From Nocardioides alkalitolerans DSM 16699 (GTDB lineage Bacteria > Actinomycetota > Actinomycetes > Propionibacteriales > Nocardioidaceae), in the NCBI RefSeq assembly GCF_000426525.1, contig NZ_KE384533.1, positions 350,562 to 414,561 of the forward strand: 64,000 nt of DNA, in the 5' to 3' direction. This document shows, in pieces, positions 7,938 to 15,021 of this stretch. The notes under the pieces are model-generated. The model was not told the origin of the DNA, searched no databases, and was given only the letters and a program-made list of their open reading frames with translations. A program made the position numbers and the translations under genes. How positions within the stretch are numbered: the first letter of the stretch is position 1; each line of letters starts with the position of its first letter.

Positions 7938-8732
7938 ATGCCTACCGCGCCGCCGTACCACCGCTTCGTCGCCCTCGGGGACTCCTTCACGGAGGGTGTC
8001 GGCGACCACGACCCCACCCGCGCCAACGGCGTGCGGGGCTGGGCCGACCGGGTGGCGGAGGCCCTGGCGCGCCAGACGGACGACTTCGCCTACGCGAACC
8101 TCGCGATCCGCGGCCGCAAGCTGCTGGGCATCCTCGACGAGCAGGTCGACCCCGCCCTCGCGCTCGCGCCCGACCTCGTCACGATCTACGCCGGCGCCAA
8201 CGACATCGTGCGCCCGAAGGTCGACCTCGACACGTTGGCCGAGGCGTACGACGTCGCCGTGGGCCGCCTCACCGCCACCGGCGCCCAGGTCGTGCTCTTC
8301 ACCGCGTTCGACCCCGGCAACGGCGGCATCTACGCCCCCATCCGCGGCCGGTTCGCCCTCTACAACGAGCACGTCCGCGTCATCGCCGACCGCCACGGGG
8401 CGACCGTCGCCGACTCGTGGCGCATGGCCCACCGCCTGCCCGACGGCGTCGTCGCGAGCGACGCCCGCCTCTGGGACGTCGACCGCATGCACCTGGGGCC
8501 CGCCGGCCACCAGCTCGTCGCGATCATGGTGCTCGACGCGCTCGGCGTCACCCACGACCTGGAGCCGCTGCCGCTCGACGACCTCGCCGACGTGAGCCGC
8601 CTCGAGCGCCTCCGGGCCGACGCCGCGTGGACCAGGGGGTTCCTCGTCCCCTGGATCCAGCGCCGGCTCACCGGACGGTCGTCGGGCGACTCGATCAGCC
8701 CTCGACGCCCCGGGCTGGCCCCGGTCGAGTAG
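7938..8732 (+). CDS. SGNH/GDSL-family hydrolase (cytoplasmic)
   Basis: A 264-residue serine esterase of the SGNH superfamily. Block I GDSFTEG (nucleophile Ser16) is near the N-terminus, the Gly-Ala-Asn-Asp block III is at 86-89, and the catalytic Asp/His pair is in DRMHLGPAGH (Asp182, His185). No signal peptide or membrane segment is visible, so it should act in the cytoplasm; the substrate is not predictable. A C-terminal extension after about residue 200 is Arg-rich and lacks known motifs. The stop TAG is also the first half of a possible TAGCAT -10 for the tRNA gene downstream. Confidence 0.9.
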   Translation: MPTAPPYHRFVALGDSFTEGVGDHDPTRANGVRGWADRVAEALARQTDDFAYANLAIRGRKLLGILDEQVDPALALAPDLVTIYAGANDIVRPKVDLDTLAEAYDVAVGRLTATGAQVVLFTAFDPGNGGIYAPIRGRFALYNEHVRVIADRHGATVADSWRMAHRLPDGVVASDARLWDVDRMHLGPAGHQLVAIMVLDALGVTHDLEPLPLDDLADVSRLERLRADAAWTRGFLVPWIQRRLTGRSSGDSISPRRPGLAPVE

Positions 8733-8766
8733 CATTCCCTGCGGTCGTCGGTCAGCCGACGTCCAT

Positions 8767-8842
8767 GCGGACGTAGCTCAGTTGGTAGAGCGCGACCTTC
8801 CCAAGGTCGATGTCGCGAGTTCGAGTCTCGTCGTCCGCTCCA
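8767..8842 (+). tRNA. tRNA-Gly (anticodon CCC)
   Basis: A 76-base cloverleaf with CCA encoded. The acceptor stem is gcggacg/cgtccgc. The anticodon stem cgacc/ggtcg holds the loop ttcccaa, giving anticodon CCC, which reads GGG. The T stem gcgag/ctcgt holds loop ttcgagt, and the discriminator base is T. A possible -10 TAGCAT lies at 8730-8735. The final A of CCA is also the A of the ATG that starts the DUF2461 gene. Confidence 0.96.
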
Positions 8843-9507
8843 TGTCCTCACCCACCTTCGGCGGCTTCCCCGAGGCCGCGCTCGACTTCTACGACGACCT
8901 CGAGCTCGACAACACCCGCAGCTTCTGGCTGGCCCACAAGCAGCAGTACGACGACGCGGTGCGCGCCCCGATGCTCGCCCTGACCGCGGCGCTCGAGCCG
9001 GAGTTCGGGGCCGCCAAGGTGTTCCGCCCCTACCGCGACGTCCGCTTCCGCACCGACAAGACGCCGTACAAGACGCACCAGGGCGCGTTCGTCGCGGCCG
9101 GTCCCTCCTGCGGCTGGTACGTCCAGGTGTCGGCCCGCGGCGTCAACGTCGGCGGCGGCTTCTACCGGGCGGACGCCCCCCACCTCGCGCGCTTCCGGGC
9201 GTACGCCGCGGACCCCGACACCGGACCGCTGCTCGAGGAGATGCTCGCCGACCTCCAGGCCGACGGCTGGAGCCTCGGCGGCGACCGGCTGAAGACCTCG
9301 CCGCGCGGCTACAGCGGCGACCACCCGCGCATCGGGCTGCTGCGCCACCGGTCGGTGACGCTCAACCGGGACTACGGCTTCGAGCCCACGACGATCGGCG
9401 TGCCGGCGCTGCTCGACGACGTACGACGCGACTGGCAGGCCCTGCGCCCGCTGGTGGAGACCCTCGCCGAGGTGCTCGAGGACCCGTTCGCCCCCGACGT
9501 CGACTGA
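8842..9507 (+). CDS. DUF2461 family protein
   Basis: A 221-residue protein matching the DUF2461 family (PF09365). The N-terminal phrase FGGFPEAALDFYDDL, the HK after about 30 residues, and FRPYRDVRFRTDKTPYKTHQG are typical. Molecular function is unestablished for this family. ATG 8842 is chosen because family members begin a few residues before FxGF. The frame is open further upstream, but that part lies inside the tRNA gene. The ATG shares its A with the tRNA CCA end, and no Shine-Dalgarno sequence precedes it, so translation is probably leaderless or follows RNA processing. Confidence 0.88.
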   Translation: MSSPTFGGFPEAALDFYDDLELDNTRSFWLAHKQQYDDAVRAPMLALTAALEPEFGAAKVFRPYRDVRFRTDKTPYKTHQGAFVAAGPSCGWYVQVSARGVNVGGGFYRADAPHLARFRAYAADPDTGPLLEEMLADLQADGWSLGGDRLKTSPRGYSGDHPRIGLLRHRSVTLNRDYGFEPTTIGVPALLDDVRRDWQALRPLVETLAEVLEDPFAPDVD

Positions 9508-9535
9508 GTCGTCGACCGAGCCGTCGACCGGGCGC

Positions 9536-9994
9536 TCAGCGCGTCTGCCAGGCGTCCTCGTCGGCGGTGCGCCGCGTGACGACCTCGGGCAGCTCGCCGG
9601 TGGCGAGCTGGGCGATGGTGACGTTCTCGAAGACGTCGCGCAGCGAGTGGCGCGCGGCGATCCACACGTGCTGGAGCACGGCGGCCGAGTCGTTGTAGGT
9701 GACCGACTCCGGGCGCAGGCCGTAGACGGAGACGAGCGGGCCGTCGACGGCGCGGATGACGTCGGCCACGGAGATCTCGGCGGCGGCGCGCTGGAGCCGC
9801 CACCCGCCGTACTGGCCCCGCTGCGACACGACCACGCCGGAGCGGCGCAGGTCGGCGAGGATCGCCTGGAGGAAGCCGTGCGGGATCTCCTGCAGCCGGC
9901 CCAGCTCCTCGGCGCTCACGGGCCGTCCGTCGTCGCGTCCCGCCATCTCGATGAGCGCCCGGAGGGCGTAGTCGGACTTGGCAGAGACGCGCAT
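9536..9994 (-). CDS. Rrf2-family transcriptional regulator lacking cluster cysteines
   Basis: A 152-residue Rrf2-type winged-helix regulator. The N-terminus SAKSDYALRALIEMA and the wing phrase GQYGGWRLQR are diagnostic. The whole protein contains no cysteine, so it cannot use the Cys-ligated iron-sulfur cluster of IscR or NsrR. It must sense something else, as CymR-type members do. It lies 60 bp downstream of a TauE/SafE sulfur-compound exporter gene on the same strand, which fits a sulfur-related role, but that is inference. A CAGAAT hexamer six bases before the ATG may be a weak -10. Confidence 0.9.
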   Translation of the reverse strand: MRVSAKSDYALRALIEMAGRDDGRPVSAEELGRLQEIPHGFLQAILADLRRSGVVVSQRGQYGGWRLQRAAAEISVADVIRAVDGPLVSVYGLRPESVTYNDSAAVLQHVWIAARHSLRDVFENVTIAQLATGELPEVVTRRTADEDAWQTR

Positions 9995-10054
9995 GCGGCG
10001 ATTCTGTCAGACGCGACGCCCGTCACGACCGCAGGCGGCGGGTCGGACGGGCGG

Positions 10055-10960
10055 TCAGGTGGTCGCGGGCTCGCGCTCGCCGGCCCGGGCGGCCTCGAGC
10101 CGGCGGGCGATCCGCTCGTGCTTCACGGCCCAGGCGATGCCGCCGATCCACAGCACGGCGAGCGTCCCGGTCACGGCGCCGACCTGGCCGCCGCTCGCGC
10201 CGAGCACCTCGGCGATCGTCTTGGAGTTGGTCACCACGATGAGGCCGCCGGCCGCGACGCCGAGCACGCGGGCCGGGAGGATCTTGACCAGGTACGCCGC
10301 GATCGGCGCCGCGACGACGCCGCCCGCGAGGAGCGCGATCGCGTAGCCCCACTCGATGCCCGCGGCCCCGAGGCCGAGGAGGAACCCGAGCGAGCCGCCC
10401 ACGGCGACCACGAACTCGGACGTGTCGATCGAGCCGACGACCTTGCGGGGCTCGAGGCGACCCGACGAGAGCAGGGACGTGGTGCCGACCGGGCCCCAGC
10501 CGCCGCCGCCGATCGCGTCGAGCGCGCCGCCGAAGAACCCCATGGGTACGAGGAAGCCCGCTCCGGGCCGGCCCTTGAACGTCGGACGGCGGCCGCCGAG
10601 CACCAGGAACCGGAAGATCACGTAGAGGCCGAGGGCCAGCAGGATGCCGGCGACCCACGGCTTGGCGACGTCGGCCGGCAGCGAGACGAGGAACGTGGCC
10701 CCGATGAAGGCGCCGACGAACCCGGGGCCGGCCAGGATCGACACGGTCCGCCAGTCGACGTTGCCGAGCTTGTGGTGGGAGAAGCCGGAGACGAGCGAGG
10801 TGCCGATCTCGGAGAAGTGCACGGCCGCCGACGCCGCGGCCGGGGCGACCCCGACGGCGAGGAGCAGCGTCGACGACGTCACGCCGTACGCCATGCCGAG
10901 CGACCCGTCGATGAGCTGGGCGAGGAAGCCGACGACGCCCAGCACGATCAGCTTGCGCAC
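10055..10960 (-). CDS. TauE/SafE-family sulfite/organosulfonate exporter
   Basis: A 301-residue membrane protein with about eight hydrophobic segments and the two-repeat TauE/SafE layout. The first repeat contains GFLAQLIDGSLGMAYG. The second contains GFFGGALDAIGGGGWGPVGTTSLL, which matches the family duplication. Members export sulfite, sulfoacetate or related anions, or act in sulfur assimilation. The start is a GTG with a GGAG ribosome-binding site. It sits upstream of the Rrf2 gene on the same strand and divergent from fadE5. Confidence 0.9.
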   Translation of the reverse strand: MRKLIVLGVVGFLAQLIDGSLGMAYGVTSSTLLLAVGVAPAAASAAVHFSEIGTSLVSGFSHHKLGNVDWRTVSILAGPGFVGAFIGATFLVSLPADVAKPWVAGILLALGLYVIFRFLVLGGRRPTFKGRPGAGFLVPMGFFGGALDAIGGGGWGPVGTTSLLSSGRLEPRKVVGSIDTSEFVVAVGGSLGFLLGLGAAGIEWGYAIALLAGGVVAAPIAAYLVKILPARVLGVAAGGLIVVTNSKTIAEVLGASGGQVGAVTGTLAVLWIGGIAWAVKHERIARRLEAARAGEREPATT

Positions 10961-11240
10961 GGCGGGTCTCCTCGTTCGGCGGTCCCGGGGCCGATGTCGA
11001 CCGCAGGAGGTATCTCGACCAGAAAACCTAGGTTAGGAGCCCCACCCGGACGCGTCGCGTTCGCATCCCGAGACATCCCGACGGGGCGCAGCCCGGGAGG
11101 GCGGCGCCAGAACGTGACCGATCAGCCGCGACCAGTTCGTCGGTTCGACTTGAAATTGCCGCGCACCCTGAGGATGATTGAAGTTACTGGCCGGTAGCGA
11201 TTGCGTCGGCCCACCCCGCACTCCTGAGAAGGTGGATGTA
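10961..11240. other. 280-bp divergent intergenic region tauE / fadE5
   Basis: No gene is supportable here. It should hold the promoters of both flanking genes. Two candidate regulatory motifs are visible. An ACCTAGGT-centred element at about 11024-11037 faces tauE, and an imperfect 16-bp palindrome at 11183-11198 faces fadE5. No convincing -35/-10 pair was found for fadE5. Confidence 0.5.
11183..11198. promoter_or_regulatory. Candidate operator upstream of fadE5
   Basis: The sequence gttactggccggtagc is a 16-bp palindrome with two mismatched pairs, 42 bases before the fadE5 GTG. TetR-type regulators of fatty-acid oxidation often bind TTAC/GTAA-type palindromes like this. No regulator gene is adjacent, so the assignment is tentative. 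Confidence 0.35.
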
Positions 11241-13109
11241 GTGAGCCACTACAAGAGCAACCTCCGCGACATCGAGTTCAACCTGTTCGAGGTGCTCGGC
11301 CGCGACGAGATCCTCGGCACCGGCCCGTTCGAGGACCTCGACGGCGAGACCGCCCGGTCGATCCTGGCCGAGGTCGAGCGGCTCTCCCGCGAGGACCTCG
11401 CCGCGTCGTACGACGACAGCGACCGCAACCCGCCGGTCTTCGACCCCGCGACCAACACCGCGCCGGTCCCGGCCAGCTTCAAGAAGAGCTACGACGCGTG
11501 GATGGACGCCGAGTGGTGGCGCCTGCAGACCACCGAGGAGCTCGGCGGCCAGAAGGCCCCCGCCTCGCTGGTGTGGGCGCTCGGCGAGTTCGTGCTCGGC
11601 TCCAACGCGCCGATCTGGATGTACGCCGCCGGTCCCGCCTTCGCCGGCATCGTGCACCGCAACGGCACCGACCGCGACAAGCGCATCGCGCAGCTCATGA
11701 TCGACAAGCGCTGGGGCGCCACGATGGTGCTGACCGAGCCCGACGCGGGCTCCGACGTCGGTGCCGGCCGCTCGAAGGCCACCCCGAACGAGGACGGCTC
11801 CTGGAACATCGAGGGCGTCAAGCGCTTCATCACCTCGGCCGAGTCCGACCTGCAGGACAACATCATCCACCTCGTGCTGGCCCGCCCCGCGGGCGTCGAG
11901 GGCGTCGGCGGACCCGGCACCAAGGGCCTCAGCCTCTTCGTCGTGCCGAAGTACCACTTCGACCACGAGACGGGCGAGCTGACCGGCGAGCGCAACGGCG
12001 TCTACGTCACGAACGTCGAGCACAAGATGGGCATCAAGGTCTCCAACACGTGCGAGGTCACCTTCGGCGACCCGCAGGTCGGCGGCGGCGAGCCCGCCCG
12101 GGGCTGGCTGCTCGGCGAGGTCCACGACGGCATCGCGCAGATGTTCCAGGTCATCGAGAACGCCCGCATGATGGTCGGCACGAAGGCCATCGCGACCCTC
12201 TCGACCGGCTACCTCAACGCGCTCGACTACGCCAAGAGCCGCGTCCAGGGCGCCGACCTCACCAACTCGGCCAAGACCGCGCCGCGCGTCACCATCACGC
12301 ACCACCCCGACGTACGCCGCTCGCTCATGACGCAGAAGTCGTTCGCCGAGGCCATGCGGTCGCTCGTGCTCTACACCGCCTCGTGGCAGGACCGCGTGCT
12401 CATCGCCGAGGCGGCGGGCGAGCGCGACGAGATCGCCGAGAAGGTCAACGACCTGCTCCTGCCGATCGTGAAGGGCTACGGCTCGGAGCGCTCGTGGGTG
12501 CTCCTCGGCACGGAGTCGCTGCAGACGTACGGCGGGTCGGGCTTCCTGCAGGAGTACCCGATCGAGCAGTACGTCCGCGACGCCAAGATCGACACCCTCT
12601 ACGAAGGCACCACCGCGATCCAGGGCCAGGACTTCTTCTTCCGCAAGATCGTCAAGGACCAGGGCACCGCGCTCGGCCACCTCGCCGGCGAGATCAAGGC
12701 CTTCATCGAGTCGGAGGCCGGCAACGGTCGCCTGAAGACGGAGCGTGAACTGCTCGCCACCGCGCTCGACGACGCCAACGCGCTCGTCGGCCTGATGATC
12801 AACGACCTCATGTCGGCCGACGCCTCGTCGGGCGGCGACATCCGCAACGTCTACAAGGTCGGCCTCAACACCACGCGCCTGCTCATGGCGCTGGGCGACG
12901 TCGTCTGCGGCTGGCTGCTGCTCCGCGGCGCAGAGGTCGCGCTCGGTGCGCTCGCCGGCGACCCGGGCAAGGACAAGGCGTTCTACGAGGGCAAGATCGC
13001 GGCGGCGCAGTTCTTCGCGCAGACGAACCTGCCCCGCATCTCCGCCGAGCGGAAGATCGCCGAGGCCGTCGACCTCTCCCTGATGGACCTCGACGAGTCC
13101 TCCTTCTGA
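11241..13109 (+). CDS. fadE5: Acyl-CoA dehydrogenase, FadE5-like
   Basis: A 622-residue flavoprotein that introduces the trans-2,3 double bond in acyl-CoA beta-oxidation. From the N-terminus SHYKSNLRDIEFNLFEVLG onward it closely follows my recollection of mycobacterial FadE5 (about 611 residues). It includes the FAD/substrate phrase MVLTEPDAGSDVGAGR and the catalytic glutamate region LYEGTTAIQGQDFFFRK. GTG at 11241 is chosen because it has a GAGAAGG ribosome-binding site and matches the family start. Upstream codons in the same frame show no homology. Transcription ends at the hairpin at 13141-13165. Confidence 0.95.
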   Translation: MSHYKSNLRDIEFNLFEVLGRDEILGTGPFEDLDGETARSILAEVERLSREDLAASYDDSDRNPPVFDPATNTAPVPASFKKSYDAWMDAEWWRLQTTEELGGQKAPASLVWALGEFVLGSNAPIWMYAAGPAFAGIVHRNGTDRDKRIAQLMIDKRWGATMVLTEPDAGSDVGAGRSKATPNEDGSWNIEGVKRFITSAESDLQDNIIHLVLARPAGVEGVGGPGTKGLSLFVVPKYHFDHETGELTGERNGVYVTNVEHKMGIKVSNTCEVTFGDPQVGGGEPARGWLLGEVHDGIAQMFQVIENARMMVGTKAIATLSTGYLNALDYAKSRVQGADLTNSAKTAPRVTITHHPDVRRSLMTQKSFAEAMRSLVLYTASWQDRVLIAEAAGERDEIAEKVNDLLLPIVKGYGSERSWVLLGTESLQTYGGSGFLQEYPIEQYVRDAKIDTLYEGTTAIQGQDFFFRKIVKDQGTALGHLAGEIKAFIESEAGNGRLKTERELLATALDDANALVGLMINDLMSADASSGGDIRNVYKVGLNTTRLLMALGDVVCGWLLLRGAEVALGALAGDPGKDKAFYEGKIAAAQFFAQTNLPRISAERKIAEAVDLSLMDLDESSF

Positions 13110-13140
13110 GGCACCTGCACCACCCAGCACGTACGACGAC

Positions 13141-13165
13141 GGCCCCGGGCGCTCCGCCCGGGGCC
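13141..13165 (+). terminator. GC-rich hairpin terminator of fadE5
   Basis: A perfect 10-bp stem (13141-13150 with 13156-13165) and a 5-nt loop lie 31 bases after the stop codon. No T tract follows. Confidence 0.8.
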
Positions 13166-13167
13166 GT

Positions 13168-13262
13168 TGCCGGTTTCACCGGCTAGGTGACGAACCCGGC
13201 ACCTGTCACGCGAACCTTCGTGCGCCAGGTGCCGGTTTCACCGGCTAGCCGGTGAAACCGGC
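13168..13262. repeat. Nested palindromes with 19-bp direct repeat
   Basis: The 19-mer tgccggtttcaccggctag occurs at 13168-13186 and again at 13230-13248. The second copy is the left part of a perfect 32-bp palindrome with no loop (13231-13262). Between them, ggcacctg/caggtgcc arms (13199-13234) form another hairpin around cgaa-cc-ttcg. The last palindrome contains the stop codon of the LysR-type gene, so it encodes that protein's C-terminus as well as acting as a likely minus-strand terminator. Confidence 0.7.
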
Positions 13263-14116
13263 GCAGCCTCCCGCACCGCCCCCGTCAACCGGCCGATCAG
13301 CTCGGACGAGATCCGCCAGCGCTGCCAGTAGAGCGGTACGACGAGCGGGCGCCCCGGCGACAGCTCGACGACGTCGTCGCCGCGCCGTCGGGCGGCCGCG
13401 AGCTGGCCGTCGAGGTACATGCCCCAGCCCAGCCCCCGGCGCACCGCCTCGGCGAAGTCGACGGTGGTCGGCACGCGGTGCACCACCACGGGCTCCGGCC
13501 TCCCCGTGGCGCGCAGCCACTCGTGCTGCAGGTCGTCGATCTCGTTGAACCGCACCATGGGCACGCCTCGCCAGTCGACCGCGTCCGGTCCCCCGGCCCG
13601 CGCGAGCAGCGACGCGTCGACGACGGGGTGGTAGCTCAGCGACCCGATGGCCTCGACGCTGCAGCCCTGCACGGGGTGGGCGTCGGAGGTGACCGCGGCG
13701 AGCACCTTGCCGTCGCGCAGCAGCCGCGCCGAGTGGGCCTGGTCCTCGACGAACAGCTCGAGCGCGACACCCTCCCAGGTGGCGACGGCGTCGAACACGT
13801 CGCGGAACCAGGTGGCGAGCGAGTCGGCGTTCACCGCGACGGCCACCCGCCGTACGCCCGACGAGCCACCCAGCCGCTCGGCCGCCTCGGCGCCCATCAG
13901 GGCGGTCTGCCGTCCCAGCGCGGCCAGCACCTCGCCCGCCTCCGTCGCCCGGCACGGCAGCGACCTCGTCACCAGCACCTGGCCCACCTGGGTCTCGAGC
14001 GCGCGGATCCGCTGGCTGACCGCCGATGGCGTCACGTGCAGCGCACCGGCCGCCGCGTCGAAGGTGCCGTGGTCGAGCACGGCCACGAGGGCCGCCAGCT
14101 GGGCGGGTGGGTACAT
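13238..14116 (-). CDS. lysG: LysR-type regulator, LysG/ArgP family
   Basis: A 292-residue LysR-type activator. The N-terminal winged helix holds AGALHVTPSAVSQRIRALE, and the effector domain follows. The ArgP/LysG assignment rests on the family text (QVLVTRSLPCRATEAGE and a W-containing core) and on its position divergent from lysE, the classic lysG/lysE arrangement in Corynebacterium. There LysG senses lysine or arginine and switches on the exporter. A TAGCGT -10 lies six bases before the ATG, implying a leaderless transcript. The 3' end lies inside a palindrome. Confidence 0.93.
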   Translation of the reverse strand: MYPPAQLAALVAVLDHGTFDAAAGALHVTPSAVSQRIRALETQVGQVLVTRSLPCRATEAGEVLAALGRQTALMGAEAAERLGGSSGVRRVAVAVNADSLATWFRDVFDAVATWEGVALELFVEDQAHSARLLRDGKVLAAVTSDAHPVQGCSVEAIGSLSYHPVVDASLLARAGGPDAVDWRGVPMVRFNEIDDLQHEWLRATGRPEPVVVHRVPTTVDFAEAVRRGLGWGMYLDGQLAAARRRGDDVVELSPGRPLVVPLYWQRWRISSELIGRLTGAVREAAPVSPASR

Positions 14117-14186
14117 GAAGCAACGCTAAGGCATCGCCAGATTCATTCGCTTCCCTGCAGAGCGCCGCGACCCTAGCGTCGTCGGC
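14117..14186. promoter_or_regulatory. lysG/lysE divergent promoter region
   Basis: Only 70 bases separate the two start codons, and identical -10 hexamers TAGCGT face each way. One (minus strand) is at 14123-14128, six bases from the lysG ATG. The other is at 14174-14179, seven bases from the lysE GTG. LysG must bind between them to activate lysE. I could not define its exact operator. Confidence 0.7.
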
Positions 14187-14840
14187 GTGGACCTCCTGCC
14201 CGCCGGCGCCACCGGCACCCTCCTCACCGGCCTCCTGACCGGCCTCACCCTCATCGTCGCCATCGGCGCGCAGAACGCGTTCGTCCTGCGCCAGGGGGTC
14301 CTGCGGCGGCACGTCGGGCCGGTCGTGGCGGTCTGCGCCGTGTCGGACGCCGTGCTCATCACGGCCGGCGTCGCAGGCTTCGGCACCCTGGTCACGGCCG
14401 CGCCCGCGCTGCTCGAGGTGGCGCGGTGGGGCGGGGTGGCGTTCCTCGTGACGTACGGCGTGCTCGCCCTGCGGCGCGCGGGCAGCGGCGCGGCGCTCAC
14501 CACCGACCAGGCGGCCGGCTCCGTCGCGGGCGCCGTCGGCGGCACCGCCACCCGCGCCCTGCTGACGGCCGCGGCGCTGACGTGGCTCAACCCGCACGTC
14601 TACCTCGACACCCTGCTCATGCTCGGGTCGGTCGCGCAGCACGAGGGCCCCACCCTGCGCTGGTGGTTCGCGGGCGGCGCCGTGGCCGCGAGCCTCGTGT
14701 GGTTCACGCTGCTGGGGTACGGCGCCTCGCGCGCCCACCGCGTGCTGGGACGGCCCGGAACGTGGCGGGTCGTGGAGCTGCTCATCGGCGTCGTGATGCT
14801 CGCGGTCGCCGCCCGGTTGGCGCTGCACGCGCCTGCGTGA
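14187..14840 (+). CDS. lysE: LysE-type L-lysine/L-arginine exporter
   Basis: A 217-residue LysE-family exporter with about six hydrophobic segments. The diagnostic N-terminal phrase AIGAQNAFVLRQG is at about 29-41, and LTWLNPHVYLDTLLMLG lies in the second half. It expels excess basic amino acids across the membrane in exchange for protons. Its own divergent LysG regulator supports this substrate class. The start is a GTG seven bases after a TAGCGT -10, so the mRNA is probably leaderless. Confidence 0.94.
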   Translation: MDLLPAGATGTLLTGLLTGLTLIVAIGAQNAFVLRQGVLRRHVGPVVAVCAVSDAVLITAGVAGFGTLVTAAPALLEVARWGGVAFLVTYGVLALRRAGSGAALTTDQAAGSVAGAVGGTATRALLTAAALTWLNPHVYLDTLLMLGSVAQHEGPTLRWWFAGGAVAASLVWFTLLGYGASRAHRVLGRPGTWRVVELLIGVVMLAVAARLALHAPA

Positions 14841-15021
14841 GACCGGCCCGGGGTACTGGGACGTCGTCGATGGGAGCCACTCCCCATGGCTGTTCGTGGT
14901 CGCTGCGGGGCGGCGGCGGGCGTGGCGCTCTCGACTAGGATGGAGCCGATCCCCCGACCTTCCGTTGCCCCCCTCCGCTGCCGCACTCCACCGGCCGCGC
15001 CGACCACGAAGGCCGCACCAC

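Noticed and set aside
11021..11039. Possible IdeR/DtxR box before tauE
   Set aside because: Only one half-site (ctaggttagg) fits and the total is about 11 of 19. An unrelated operator is more likely.
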